From NCBI GenBank assembly GCA_963752225.1, contig CAVVXS010000008.1, forward strand, positions 1 through 64,000: a stretch of DNA of 64,000 bases. Reading direction: 5' to 3'. The notes under the pieces were generated by a model, which worked only from the letters and a program-made list of their open reading frames with translations, had not been told where the DNA came from and ran no database searches. Source of the DNA: JBBROS01 sp963752225. Lineage in GTDB: Bacteria; Pseudomonadota; Alphaproteobacteria; Acetobacterales; Acetobacteraceae. The translations under genes and the position numbers were made by a program. Of this stretch, positions 52,368 to 61,246 are shown piece by piece; position 1 is the stretch's first letter; each line of letters begins with the position of its first letter.

Positions 52368-52465
52368 GGCAGGTCCCTTCGCTTGTGGTTTCTCACGACA
52401 ACGCGGACCATTGTGACGCGATACGTCCCGCGGTCAAAGGCTGGCCGGGCCGGCAGCAGACAGGG

Positions 52466-53398
52466 TCAGTCGAACAGCGAGCTGACGGAGGTCTCGTCGG
52501 AGATGCGCTGCATCGCCTCGGCCAGGATCGGCGCGATGGTGAACTGGCGGATGTTGCCGGCGGCGCGGGCTTCGTCGGTCGCCAGGATGCTGTCGGTCAT
52601 CGTCAGGCTCTCGATTTGCGATTGGGCGATGCGGTTCACCGCCGCCCCGGACAGCACTCCGTGGGTGACATAGACGCTCGCGGACTTGGCGCCGCGCGAC
52701 ATCAAGGCAGCGGCCGCGTTGCACAGCGTGCCGCCGCTGTCGACGATGTCGTCGATCAGGATGCAGGCCTTGCCGCGCACGTCGCCGATCACGTTCATCA
52801 CCTCGCTCATGCCGGCCTTTTCGCGCCGCTTGTCGATGATCGCGAGGTCGCTGTTGATGCGCGACGCGACGCCGCGGGCGCGGGCGACGCCGCCCACGTC
52901 GGGGCTGACGATCATGATCTCCTGGTTGCTGAAGCGGGACTTGATGTCGCGGCTGAACAGCGGCTCGGCGTAGAGGTTGTCCACCGGGATGTCGAAGAAG
53001 CCCTGGATCTGCCCGGCATGCAGATCCATCGTCAGCACCCGGTTGGCGCCCGCCTCGGTGATGAGGTTGGCGACCAGCTTGGCGCTGATCGGCGTGCGCG
53101 GCCCGGCTTTCCGATCCTGCCGGGCGTAGCCGAAGTAGGGGATCACCGCGGTCACGCGCCGGGCGGAGGCGCGGCGCAGCGCGTCCAGCGTGATCAGCAG
53201 CTCCATCAGGTTGTCGTTGGCCGGGTACGACGTGCTCTGGATGACGAACACGTCCTCGCCGCGCACATTTTCATGGATCTCGACGAAGATCTCCATGTCG
53301 GCGAAGCGGCGGACGCTCGCGCGGGCAAGCGGGAGGTGCAGCGCCTCGGCGACGGCTTCCGCCAGCGGCCGGTTGCTGTTGCAAGAGACGATCTTCAT
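52466..53398 (-). CDS. prs: ribose-phosphate pyrophosphokinase
   Basis: A 310-residue enzyme making PRPP from ribose 5-phosphate and ATP. Seen: an N-terminal SCNSNRPLAEAVAEAL, RFADMEIFVEIHENVRGEDVF-type substrate region, the ATP loop YFGYARQDRKAGPRTPIS, the metal-binding MDLHAGQIQGFFD and the PRPP loop ILIDDIVDSGGTL. Standard length. PRPP feeds purine, pyrimidine, histidine and NAD salvage synthesis (compare the nicotinate phosphoribosyltransferase in this window). Downstream of the lipoprotein gene on the same strand with a 76-bp gap. Confidence 0.96.
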   Translation of the reverse strand: MKIVSCNSNRPLAEAVAEALHLPLARASVRRFADMEIFVEIHENVRGEDVFVIQSTSYPANDNLMELLITLDALRRASARRVTAVIPYFGYARQDRKAGPRTPISAKLVANLITEAGANRVLTMDLHAGQIQGFFDIPVDNLYAEPLFSRDIKSRFSNQEIMIVSPDVGGVARARGVASRINSDLAIIDKRREKAGMSEVMNVIGDVRGKACILIDDIVDSGGTLCNAAAALMSRGAKSASVYVTHGVLSGAAVNRIAQSQIESLTMTDSILATDEARAAGNIRQFTIAPILAEAMQRISDETSVSSLFD

Positions 53399-53474
53399 TC
53401 GGCGATGCTTGTCCCGTGCGGCGGCGGCGCGAGGCTCTTAGAACGGATTGCAGAAAAATGAAACCGGCTGGTGT

Positions 53475-54356
53475 TCAATGCTTTCCGGCATCCGCGCCAG
53501 TCCGCGCGCCGCTCGCGTTGACGATCACGTCCTTGACCCCTCCGGCGGCCTCGGCGGCGACCGCGACCGCGACGTCGCCCCAGTAATTGGCGATCGCGGC
53601 CGGCGGCACCTCGTTGATCTGGACGATGCGGCCGCGTTCGCCGCGTGGGTCGCTGACGATCCATTGCAGCTCCACCCGGACCTGGCGGTTGGCGCCGGGC
53701 GCGGTCTGCACGTCGCCGCGCACCTCGAAATCGGCGTCCTTGGCGGTGTCCTGCACGACGACGCCGTTCGCCTCGAGCTTGATGCGCATTTGCGCCGGCA
53801 GGCTGCGGCCGCCGTCGCCGGGCGCCCCGGTCACACCGGCGAGGAACACCCGGGCGGGCCGGTTCAGCAACGAGTTCGGGTCGGATTGGCGGCGGGCGGC
53901 CTCGATCCGGTTCAGCAGGGACGCGATGCCCGGTGCGGCTTGGGCGGCGGCCGCCTTCAAGGTAGCGGGGTTGCCGCCGGCCCATTCGCCGGTCGGCACC
54001 GGGGCGCCTTCCGAGAGTCCCTCCGGCTGGCCGGCCGGATTGTGCACGGTGTAGCTGGGCACGACGGCATCACCGCGGATCTCGGCGGCGAGCTCGAGCG
54101 ACCATTCGCGGCCGCGGCTCGGCCGGCGCGCGTCGGCGGGGATCTCCTGTGCCTGCAGCGCTTCGGCGACGGCCCTGGCCCAGGCGGTGGCGGCTTCGTC
54201 GGGCAGCAGCGATTGCGCCGGGTATTGCACCGCGAGCCGCGACGGCGGCGGCTGCGCGAGCCGGGCGCCGGTGGCGCCGGGGTTGCCGTAGAACGGCTGT
54301 GGCAGGTTGCCGCATGCCGAGAGCAGCACCGGCAGCAGAAGCAGGAAAACGCGCAT
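53475..54356 (-). CDS. predicted outer-membrane-associated lipoprotein
   Basis: A 293-residue protein with a lipoprotein signal (VFLLLLPVLLSACG, cysteine at residue 15). The mature part is Ala/Pro-rich and has beta-strand stretches such as REWSLELAAEIRGDAVVPSY, and a late region VEVRGDVQTA-like ADFEVRGDVQTAPGANRQVR. No named family was recognised. It sits between pgeF (8 bp upstream) and prs, a position where alphaproteobacteria often carry a hypothetical lipoprotein. Start ATG 54356 is clear from the lipobox; the longer reading frame upstream is a shadow of pgeF. Confidence 0.8.
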   Translation of the reverse strand: MRVFLLLLPVLLSACGNLPQPFYGNPGATGARLAQPPPSRLAVQYPAQSLLPDEAATAWARAVAEALQAQEIPADARRPSRGREWSLELAAEIRGDAVVPSYTVHNPAGQPEGLSEGAPVPTGEWAGGNPATLKAAAAQAAPGIASLLNRIEAARRQSDPNSLLNRPARVFLAGVTGAPGDGGRSLPAQMRIKLEANGVVVQDTAKDADFEVRGDVQTAPGANRQVRVELQWIVSDPRGERGRIVQINEVPPAAIANYWGDVAVAVAAEAAGGVKDVIVNASGARTGADAGKH

Positions 54357-54364
54357 CGGCCGGG

Positions 54365-55111
54365 CTATAGCACGATCGCGCTGATCTGGTGCCCGATCGG
54401 GTGGCCGCCGGCCAGGGTGCGGCGGCGGTGGCTGAAGAACCGGTCCGGGTCGGCCAGCGTGTCGGCGTCGAGCACGTCTACCCGGCCCAGCCCCTGCAGC
54501 CGCGCGGCGCAATAGCCGGCGAGGTCGAACTGCCAGTGCTCGGCCCGCCCGGCCAGGAAGAACCGCGCATCGCCGGGGTCGTGCGCCAGCACGGCATCGC
54601 GCAGGTCGGCGCCGACTTCGTAGCTGGGCTGGCGGATCGACGGGCCGATCGCCGCCGCGGTGGCGGCCGGGTCGGCGCCGAGTGCGGCCATGGCGGCGAC
54701 CGTCGCTTCCAGCACGCCGGCCACCGCGCCGCGCCAGCCCGCGTGCACGGCGCCGATCACGCCGGCGCCACGGTCGTGCAGCAGCACGGGGGTGCAGTCG
54801 GCGGTGATCACGCCGAGGGCGAGGCCGGGCCGATCCGTGACCATCGCGTCGGCCCGGGCGCCGGAGCCGGGCGGCCACGGCGCCGTCACGGTGACCACCG
54901 CGGCGCCATGCACCTGGTGCACGCCGAGCAGCGCCGAGGCGCCGAGGGCGCGGCGGACGCGATCGCGGTTCTCGGCCACGTGGGCCGGATCGTCCTGGCC
55001 GGACAGGCTGCAATTGAGGCTGGCCCACGGGCCGGTGCTGACGCCGCCGCGGCGAGTGAAGAAGCCGTGGCGTGCGGACAGCGCGGCGCTGGTGAGCGCT
55101 TCGGGCGTCAT
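54365..55111 (-). CDS. pgeF: peptidoglycan editing factor PgeF (YfiH/laccase-domain)
   Basis: A 248-residue protein of the COG1496 family. Hallmarks: RHGFFTRRGGVSTGPWASLN, the zinc-ligand histidine in GVHQVHGAAVV, the cysteine in ITADCTPVLL and the histidine in VGAVHAGWRGAV-type GAVHAGWRG. Described members hydrolyse wrongly incorporated L-Ser-containing muropeptide precursors or show purine-nucleoside activity. Its start overlaps the stop of midA by 4 bp. Confidence 0.92.
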   Translation of the reverse strand: MTPEALTSAALSARHGFFTRRGGVSTGPWASLNCSLSGQDDPAHVAENRDRVRRALGASALLGVHQVHGAAVVTVTAPWPPGSGARADAMVTDRPGLALGVITADCTPVLLHDRGAGVIGAVHAGWRGAVAGVLEATVAAMAALGADPAATAAAIGPSIRQPSYEVGADLRDAVLAHDPGDARFFLAGRAEHWQFDLAGYCAARLQGLGRVDVLDADTLADPDRFFSHRRRTLAGGHPIGHQISAIVL

Positions 55112-56085
55112 ACTTCGAATCCGGGCGGAGTGGGGAGGCCAGGCTGGCAGAGCGCCAGGGCCTTGAACAGGCCGCCCATCCGGTCGGGCTCGGCCAGGCG
55201 CTGCGCGGCGTGGATCAGCTCGGCGGCGCGGGCGGGCGGTTGGCGGCGGGCGAGCGCGCCGCTGCGCTGGAACAAGCCGAGCCGGGCGAGGAACGGACCT
55301 TGCTGCACCGGGCCGTGCACGTCGGCGCCGGCGCCCCGGGCAGCGTCTGCGAGGGCGGCGAAGTCGACATGGGCGGTGAGGTCGGCTGCGCCGGGCTGCT
55401 CGAGCGGATCGGCCGGGCGGCCGCTCCGCAGCGCCTGCAGCGTGTCGCCGGCACCGCCGCGGGCCGAACCATAGTCGAGCACCAGCGCCGCGCCGCCGGC
55501 GTCGGCCAGCCGGCGGGCCAGTTGCCGGGTAATGGCAAGCGCGGCCTCGTTCAGCTCGTATACGCCCGCTGACGAGCGGTCCGCCCAACCCGGCGGCGGC
55601 GTGGCCGGAACCTGCTCGAAGCGGCCGTGGCTTACGTGGCGCTCGGTCCAGCCGTCGCCGGTGCGAACGAATTGGCGGATCGGCAGCGCGTCGAAGAACT
55701 CGTTGGCCAGCAGGATCAGCGGTCCGCCGGGGAGGTCGTCCAGGCGATCGTGCCAGGTCGCGTCCGGGACGCGCTCGGCCTGCTGCGCCCGCAGCCGCGC
55801 CGAGGTTTCCACCAGGTGGACCCGGGCGGCGGCGTGGAAGGCAGGCGCCACTTGGGCGGTGACGCGCCGCGCGTCCTGCATCAAGCTGCCGCGGCCGGGT
55901 CCGCATTCGGCCAGGATCACCGGGTCGGGGCGGCCCATTTGGTCCCAGGCGACCGCGGCCCAGGCGCCGAGCAGCTCGCCGAACACTTGGGTGATCTCGG
56001 GCGACGTCGTGAAATCGCGGAACGGGTCGTGGGTGGCGTAGTAGGCGGCGTTGGCGGCGGCCATGAACCGGTCCAGGCGCTGCAT
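55108..56085 (-). CDS. MidA/NDUFAF7-family SAM-dependent methyltransferase
   Basis: A 325-residue class I methyltransferase-like protein. Seen: DPFRDFTTSPEITQVFGELLGAW at the start, the SAM loop ILAECGPGRGSLMQDARR, and PLILLANEFFDALPIRQFV. Eukaryotic NDUFAF7 dimethylates an arginine of complex I; the bacterial role is probably similar but unproven. The N-terminus is shorter than usual, lacking about 20-30 residues before LDRFM. It lies between lgt (7 bp upstream) and pgeF (overlapping), a conserved alphaproteobacterial order. Confidence 0.88.
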   Translation of the reverse strand: MQRLDRFMAAANAAYYATHDPFRDFTTSPEITQVFGELLGAWAAVAWDQMGRPDPVILAECGPGRGSLMQDARRVTAQVAPAFHAAARVHLVETSARLRAQQAERVPDATWHDRLDDLPGGPLILLANEFFDALPIRQFVRTGDGWTERHVSHGRFEQVPATPPPGWADRSSAGVYELNEAALAITRQLARRLADAGGAALVLDYGSARGGAGDTLQALRSGRPADPLEQPGAADLTAHVDFAALADAARGAGADVHGPVQQGPFLARLGLFQRSGALARRQPPARAAELIHAAQRLAEPDRMGGLFKALALCQPGLPTPPGFEV

Positions 56086-56092
56086 GCAGCGG

Positions 56093-56908
56093 TCAGGCGA
56101 CGCGGAAGGCTGGCCGCGTGCGCGCCCGCAGGATCAGCGCGGCGCCGATCGCGATCATCGGCAGCGATAGCAGCTGGCCCATCGTGAGTCCGCCGGGCAG
56201 GAAGCCCAGGAAACGGTCGGGTTCGCGGAAGTGCTCGCCGATCACCCGGGCCACGCCGTATCCGGCCAGGAAGGTGCCGGACAGCATGCCGAAGCGCGCC
56301 CGCACCTCGCGCCTGCTGCACAGCGCCGCCATGATGGCGAGCAGGATCAAGCCCTCCATCCCGGCCTGGTAGAGCTGGCTCGGGTGGCGCAGCTCCGGGC
56401 CGGCATAGGGGAACACCATCGCCCAGGGCAGGTCGGGCGGCGCTTCGCGGCCCCACAGCTCGCCGTTGATGAAGTTGGCGACCCGGCCGAGGAACAGGCC
56501 GAGCGGCACCACCGTCGTGACCCGGTCGGCAAAGCCCAGCGGGTTGATGCCGTGCTGCCGGCAGAACAGCAGCATCGCCACGATCACGCCGAGCGCGCCG
56601 CCGTGGAAGCTCATGCCGCCCTGCCACACCGCGAGCGCGTCGAGCGGGTGGGAGAAGTAGTGCGACGGCTGGTAGAACAGAACGTAGCCAAGCCGGCCGC
56701 CGAGCACGACGCCGAGCGTGGCCCAGGTGAGGAAGTCGTCCACCTGCTCGACGCTCGCCACATGCGGGTCGAGCCGCACGAGGCGGCGCATGACGCGCCA
56801 GCCCACCACCAGGCTGACGATGTAGGCGAGCGCATACCAGCGGATCTGCAGCGGCCCGATCGAGATCAGCACCGGGTCGAAGGCCGGGAAGACGAGGCTG
56901 AAGATCAT
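56093..56908 (-). CDS. lgt: prolipoprotein diacylglyceryl transferase
   Basis: A 271-residue inner-membrane enzyme that lipidates the lipobox cysteine of preprolipoproteins. About seven hydrophobic segments. Signature and catalytic region: GRVANFINGELWGREA; also WYALAYIVSLVVGW, WQGGMSFHGGALGVIVA and HPSQLYQAGMEGL. Start ATG 56908 overlaps the stop of hldD by 4 bp. The window encodes at least two likely substrates (lipoproteins at 43370 and 53475). Confidence 0.96.
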   Translation of the reverse strand: MIFSLVFPAFDPVLISIGPLQIRWYALAYIVSLVVGWRVMRRLVRLDPHVASVEQVDDFLTWATLGVVLGGRLGYVLFYQPSHYFSHPLDALAVWQGGMSFHGGALGVIVAMLLFCRQHGINPLGFADRVTTVVPLGLFLGRVANFINGELWGREAPPDLPWAMVFPYAGPELRHPSQLYQAGMEGLILLAIMAALCSRREVRARFGMLSGTFLAGYGVARVIGEHFREPDRFLGFLPGGLTMGQLLSLPMIAIGAALILRARTRPAFRVA

Positions 56909-57879
56909 CGGTATGCGGCTCCGCTGGCCAGATGTTGCCGGACGTAGCGCCGGATGCCGTCCTCGAGCGGCGTCCACTGGCCCGGATAGCCGGCGGCGCG
57001 CAAGCGGTCGGTGCGGGCCTGGGTGAAGGATTGGTATTGCCCTTGCAGGCTGGCCGGCATGGGAACGAATTCGACGGCACGCGGCCGGTCCATCGCATCG
57101 CATACGGCGTAGGCCAGATCGAGGTAGCTGCGGGCCTGGCCGGTGCCGACGTTGAACAGCCCCGACACGCCCGGGGCGTCGTGCAGCCAGAGCAGCACGT
57201 CCACCACGTCGTCCACGTAGATGAAGTCGCGCCGCTGCTCGCCATCGGCGACGTCGGGGCAGTCGGAGCGGAACAGGCGCGGCTTGTCGCCGGCCGCGAC
57301 CTCGTCGAACTTGACCTTCACCACCGAGATCATGCGGCCTTTGTGGTACTCGTTAGGGCCGAACACGTTGAAGAACTTGAGCCCGGCCCATTGCGGCGGC
57401 GCCTGCTCGCCGGCAGCGAGGGCGGATTGCACGCGGCGGTCGAAGGCGTGCTTGCTCCAGCCATACAGGTTCAGCGGCCGCAGCCGGTCGAGCAAGGCGG
57501 GGTCGTCGTCGAAGCCTTGCGCCCCGTCGCCGTAGGTGCTGGCCGAGCTCGCGTAGATGAACCGGGTGCCGTGGGCCGCGCACCATTGCCACAGCCGCCA
57601 GGACAGCTCGACATTGGTGTGCCAGACGAGGTCGCCGTCGGTTGCCGTGGTTTCGCTGACGGCGCCGAGGTGGAACACGCAGTCGAGGGCCGGGGCGCCG
57701 GCGAGAAAGGCGTCGAGCTCCTCCGGGCGCAGCAGCCGGTGCGGCGGGTGGGCGAGGAGGTTGCGCCACTTCTCGCCATGGCCGAGCCAGTCGACGACGA
57801 TCGCGGGCAGGCCCCGCGCGTGCAGGGCCGCATGCAGGTTGCTGCCGATGAAGCCGGCGCCGCCGGTGACCAGGATCAT
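56905..57879 (-). CDS. hldD: ADP-L-glycero-D-manno-heptose 6-epimerase
   Basis: A 324-residue extended short-chain dehydrogenase/reductase that makes the heptose donor for the LPS inner core. Seen: NAD(P)-binding MILVTGGAGFIGSNL, HLGAVSETTATDGD, the Ser-Tyr-Lys set in IYASSASTYGDG and YGWSKHAFDRRV, and KFFNVFGPNEYHKGRMISVV typical of HldD/RfaD. First gene of the leftward run hldD-lgt-midA-pgeF. It is divergent from ubiK with 120 bp between. Confidence 0.94.
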   Translation of the reverse strand: MILVTGGAGFIGSNLHAALHARGLPAIVVDWLGHGEKWRNLLAHPPHRLLRPEELDAFLAGAPALDCVFHLGAVSETTATDGDLVWHTNVELSWRLWQWCAAHGTRFIYASSASTYGDGAQGFDDDPALLDRLRPLNLYGWSKHAFDRRVQSALAAGEQAPPQWAGLKFFNVFGPNEYHKGRMISVVKVKFDEVAAGDKPRLFRSDCPDVADGEQRRDFIYVDDVVDVLLWLHDAPGVSGLFNVGTGQARSYLDLAYAVCDAMDRPRAVEFVPMPASLQGQYQSFTQARTDRLRAAGYPGQWTPLEDGIRRYVRQHLASGAAYR

Positions 57880-57999
57880 CGGCGCCTTATAGGTGCGCCG
57901 CGCGCCGGCACAAAGGCCTGGGTCGACGGGGGTTCGGCAGGCTCTGGCAATGCTCGGCCCCCGTCATCATCTATCGTCGGCACAATCGGAGTCGGTTCC

Positions 58000-58434
58000 A
58001 TGGCTGAGCGCCCGCGTTTTTTCGATGACCTTGCCGGGGTGGCCGGCGGCGCGTTCTCGGCGTTGGCCGGGATGCGGGAGGAGGTGGAAAGCACCATCCG
58101 CGCCCGTGTGGACGAGGCGATCCGCCGCCTCGATCTGGTCAAGCGCGAGGATCTCGAGGCGGTGCAGGAAATGGCGGCGCGGGCCCGTTCGGGCCAGGAA
58201 GCGGCCGAGGCGCGCTTGTCCGCGCTGGAAGCCAAGGTCGCCACGCTGAACGCCGTCGCGACGACCCCGGTGCCGCCGCCGTCGAGCTCCGGTCCGGCCG
58301 CCCTCTCGACGCCGACCGTGGCCGAGGCACCGCGGCAAGGCGCCGCCGCCAGCGGCACCCAAGCCGCACCGGGCGCGGTTCCTCCGGCCGCCACGGATGA
58401 TGGTGGCCCGTTCGAGCCGCCATCCGTGTCTTAG
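58000..58434 (+). CDS. UbiK/BMFP-domain ubiquinone biosynthesis accessory factor
   Basis: A 144-residue protein. The N-terminal 80 residues match the BMFP/UbiK layout: amphipathic helix FFDDLAGVAGGAFSALAGMREEVE, then a coiled coil with LDLVKREDLEAVQEMAARAR and ARLSALEAKV. The remainder is a Pro/Ala/Ser-rich tail. UbiK-type proteins trimerise, bind lipid and support the aerobic ubiquinone pathway. It is located beside lgt, as in many alphaproteobacteria, but divergent because hldD intervenes. Confidence 0.85.
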   Translation: MAERPRFFDDLAGVAGGAFSALAGMREEVESTIRARVDEAIRRLDLVKREDLEAVQEMAARARSGQEAAEARLSALEAKVATLNAVATTPVPPPSSSGPAALSTPTVAEAPRQGAAASGTQAAPGAVPPAATDDGGPFEPPSVS

Positions 58435-58594
58435 CGGCCTCCGTTTCGCACCTGCACAAGCGCTGAACGCGAAAGGCTTGCTGCCACGCGATTCGCGCCG
58501 TTAGTGTCGTGACGCGGCGTCCGCCCGGCCCGAAGAGCCGGCGCGCCGCCGCGACACGGCCCGGCTCCACCCCTAGAACAACGGGGAGTACAGC

Positions 58595-59101
58595 ATGTCT
58601 GCAGCCCTTGGCACCCAGTCGGCGGAACCCGCCGCCAATCCCCTCGACATCATGGAGCAAGTCGTCGCCGCCAACGATTGGTCGTTCGAGCGCCATACCG
58701 AAGCCGAGATGGCGGCCGAAGCGCCCGGAAAGTGGTGCGACTACGGGCTGTACTTCTGCTGGTCGAACGAGATCAGCGCCATGCACTTCACCTGTGCCTT
58801 CGACCTCAAGGTGCCGGAAAAGCGCCGGGCGGCGCTGTACGAGCTGCTGAGCCTGGCCAACGAGAAGCTGTGGATCGGCCATTTCGGCATGGATAGCGAT
58901 GACGGCATGCCGGTGTTCCGCCACGCGGTGCTGCTGCGCGGCGCGCCCGGCGCGAGCGCCGAAAGCCTCGAGGACATGGTCGACATCGCCATCACCGAGT
59001 GCGAGCGGTTCTACCCGGCGTTCCAGTTCGTGTTGTGGGGCGGCAAGACGCCCACCGAGGCGCTGGCGGCCGCCATGCTGGAGTGCGTCGGCGAAGCATG
59101 A
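58595..59101 (+). CDS. YbjN domain-containing protein
   Basis: A 168-residue soluble protein with the YbjN/type III secretion chaperone-like fold. Seen: LDIMEQVVAANDWSFERHTE, LYFCWSNEISAMHFTCAFDL, ELLSLANEKLWIGHFGMD and the late helix ITECERFYPAFQFVLWGG. Family members are proposed sensory or chaperone-like factors; no reaction is known. GGGGAG precedes the ATG. It overlaps proC by 4 bp (ATGA), the usual YbjN-ProC pairing in alphaproteobacteria. Confidence 0.9.
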   Translation: MSAALGTQSAEPAANPLDIMEQVVAANDWSFERHTEAEMAAEAPGKWCDYGLYFCWSNEISAMHFTCAFDLKVPEKRRAALYELLSLANEKLWIGHFGMDSDDGMPVFRHAVLLRGAPGASAESLEDMVDIAITECERFYPAFQFVLWGGKTPTEALAAAMLECVGEA

Positions 59102-59922
59102 CCGGTTCGGGCCCGGCGGCATCCGGCCTGCCGCCGCTGCTGCTGGTCGGCGGCGGCAAAATGGGCGGGGCGCTGCTGACCGGGTGGCTGGAGCGGGGGC
59201 TGGCGCCGTCGGTGCTGGTCGACCCGGCGCCGGACGCCGGCCGGCACGCCGGCGGGTCCGTGACCGTGGTCCCGAGCCTGGACTCGGTGCCGGCCGGGTT
59301 CGTGCCGACGTGTGTGATCCTGGCCGTCAAGCCGCAGCAAGCCGGTGCGGTGCTTCCCGGCGTGCAGCCGTTTGCCGCCCGCGCCTTGACCCTGTCGATC
59401 ATGGCCGGGGTCACGGTGGCGGGGTTGCGCGCGGCCCTCGGTGGCCAGCCCGTGGTCCGGGCGATGCCGAACACGCCGGCGGCGATCCGGCGCGGCATCA
59501 CGGTCGGCTTCGCCGGGCCGGGCGTCGATGCCGGGCAGCGGGCGTTGGCCGACACGCTGCTGTCGGCGGTCGGCGAGGTGTCCTGGGTCGACGACGAAGC
59601 GCTGATCGACCCGGTCACCGCCATCTCGGGCGGCGGCCCGGCCTATGTGTTCCTCTTGGCCGAGCTGCTGGAGCAGGCCGGGCTCGAGCAGGGGTTGCCG
59701 CCGGCGCTGGCGCGGCAGCTGGCCCGGGTGACGGTCGCGGGGTCGGGTGCGCTGCTGGCCGCGTCCGGCGACGAGGCGGCGGCGCTGCGTCGGGCGGTCA
59801 CGTCCCCCGGCGGAACCACGGAACAGGCTCTCGCGGTGTTGATGGACGCCGACGCATGGCCGGCGGCGGTTTCGCGCGCCATTACGGCGGCCACGCAGCG
59901 CTCACGCGAACTCGGGGGATAG
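59098..59922 (+). CDS. proC: pyrroline-5-carboxylate reductase
   Basis: A 274-residue enzyme for the last step of proline synthesis (NAD(P)H-dependent reduction of pyrroline 5-carboxylate). The Rossmann motif is LLVGGGKMGGALLTGWL, then VILAVKPQQAG, VRAMPNTPAAIRRG and the C-terminal signature DPVTAISGGGPAYVFLLAEL with SPGGTTEQAL. The start at 59098 is set by the 4-bp overlap with the YbjN gene. Confidence 0.95.
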   Translation: MTGSGPAASGLPPLLLVGGGKMGGALLTGWLERGLAPSVLVDPAPDAGRHAGGSVTVVPSLDSVPAGFVPTCVILAVKPQQAGAVLPGVQPFAARALTLSIMAGVTVAGLRAALGGQPVVRAMPNTPAAIRRGITVGFAGPGVDAGQRALADTLLSAVGEVSWVDDEALIDPVTAISGGGPAYVFLLAELLEQAGLEQGLPPALARQLARVTVAGSGALLAASGDEAAALRRAVTSPGGTTEQALAVLMDADAWPAAVSRAITAATQRSRELGG

Positions 59923-59977
59923 CCGCCCGGTGGTGCCGCTGTCTTACAACGTCGGCTCACTCTCCTAAGTGGCGGTC

Positions 59978-60634
59978 ATGGACACCAACGAATTCGACAA
60001 GGCGGTTGTTGCGGCAGTGTTCGGCCAGGCCGGGCTGTTGGGGTGGCGGTCGGCCAACCTGGTCGGCGCCGCCCAGGAAGCCGGGCTCGACCTCGCCCGG
60101 CTGCGGGCGCGGTTCCCCGGCAAAACGGCGGTTTTGCTGCGGTTCGGCGTGATCGCGGACCAGGAGGTGCTCGCCGCGGCGCCTGCCACCGGCACGCCGC
60201 GGGACAAGCTGTTCGACCTCATCATGGCGCGGTTCGACGCCCTTCAGGCGCATCGCTCCGGCGTGCTTGCGTTGCTGGAAGCGTTGCGCACCGATCCGGG
60301 CCTTGCCCTCCTGCTGTGGAACGCGACGCTGCGGAGCATGCGCTGGCTGCTCGATGCGGCGGCGATCCCGACCGACGGGATCGTCGGCGCGCTGCGGGTG
60401 AAAGGGCTGGGGATCGTTTGGGCTTATGCCTTGCGAGCCTGGGAAAAGGACGAGAGCGCCGACCTTTCGGCGACGATGGCCGCCGTGGACCGGGCGCTTG
60501 ACCGCGCGGTCCAGGCGGAGGACATGGTGCCGGGCCGCCGGCCGGTGCCCACGGCCGAGCCGCCGCCGCCGGCGTTGCCGATCCTGGCTGGCGACGCGGC
60601 GGCCGGTGCGCCGGACGGGCCAGCCGTGCTATAG
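59978..60634 (+). CDS. TetR/AcrR-like transcriptional regulator
   Basis: A 218-residue protein. The N-terminal region has a weak TetR-type helix-turn-helix (GWRSANLVGAAQEAGLDLARLRARFPGKTAVL), followed by an all-helical ligand-binding region and a Pro/Ala-rich tail of about 30 residues. The DNA-recognition helix is atypical, so a non-DNA-binding relative such as a COQ9-like lipid-binding protein is an alternative. ATG 59978 is chosen; an in-frame GTG at 59969 is possible and neither has a strong ribosome binding site. The phasin gene follows after 35 bp, hinting at a role in polyhydroxyalkanoate control. Confidence 0.68.
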   Translation: MDTNEFDKAVVAAVFGQAGLLGWRSANLVGAAQEAGLDLARLRARFPGKTAVLLRFGVIADQEVLAAAPATGTPRDKLFDLIMARFDALQAHRSGVLALLEALRTDPGLALLLWNATLRSMRWLLDAAAIPTDGIVGALRVKGLGIVWAYALRAWEKDESADLSATMAAVDRALDRAVQAEDMVPGRRPVPTAEPPPPALPILAGDAAAGAPDGPAVL

Positions 60635-60669
60635 CTTTTCACCCAATTTGAACGAATCAGGAGAGACGC

Positions 60670-61206
60670 ATGTCCGATACCCCGGTGGACAAGGCCAAGA
60701 CCGCAATGACGGACACGGCCGCGAGCATGCAGTCGGGTGCCGAGACGGCGCACCAGATGGGCCGTTCCATGATGGAAAAAGGCATGTCGGGGATGGCCGA
60801 CTTTTCCAAGCTGTTCGCTGAGATGAAGGTGCCGGGCATGGGCGGCATGGACGTGTTCCTCAATGCGCAGCGGCGCAACATGGAAGCGCTGTCGGCGGCG
60901 AACCGGGTCGCGCTCGAGGGCGCGCAGGCGGTGGCCAAGCGTCACATGGAGATCATGCAGCAGACCATGTCCGAGATGACGGAAAGCATGCGCGAGCTGT
61001 CTGGTCCGGAAAGCCCGCAGGCCAAGGCGGCGCGGCAGGCAGAGATGCTGAAGGTCGCCTATGAGCGGGCGGTGGCGCATATCCGCGAGCTGGCCGACCT
61101 GATCCAGCGGGCGAATGGCGAGGCGATCGAGACGCTGAACAAGCGCTTCACCGAAGCCTTGGACGAGGTGAAGAAGCTGGCCGCCCAGGGCACTGCGGGG
61201 CGCTGA
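60670..61206 (+). CDS. phasin family protein
   Basis: A 178-residue protein with long amphipathic helices and no membrane segment, matching the Phasin_2 pattern: FLNAQRRNMEALSAANRVALEGAQAVAKRH-like helix, MQQTMSEMTESMRELS, and a final helix ANGEAIETLNKRFTEALDEVKKL. Phasins coat polyhydroxyalkanoate granules. The N-terminal 40 residues are Met/Ala/Thr-rich. GGAGAG precedes the ATG. A strong hairpin follows its stop. Confidence 0.9.
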   Translation: MSDTPVDKAKTAMTDTAASMQSGAETAHQMGRSMMEKGMSGMADFSKLFAEMKVPGMGGMDVFLNAQRRNMEALSAANRVALEGAQAVAKRHMEIMQQTMSEMTESMRELSGPESPQAKAARQAEMLKVAYERAVAHIRELADLIQRANGEAIETLNKRFTEALDEVKKLAAQGTAGR

Positions 61207-61216
61207 ACGGCTGAGT

Positions 61217-61246
61217 GCGCTTCCGGGCCGCAGGGCCCGGGAGCGC
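61217..61246. terminator. hairpin between the phasin and P450 genes
   Basis: GCGCTTCCGGGCC pairs with GGCCCGGGAGCGC (13 bp, one T-G wobble) around a GCAG loop. It starts 11 bases after the phasin stop and touches the end of the convergent P450 gene, so it can terminate both. Confidence 0.75.

Noticed and set aside
54365..55111. Multicopper laccase
   Set aside because: Despite the historical laccase-domain name the protein has single-domain YfiH/PgeF hallmarks and none of the cupredoxin copper motifs.
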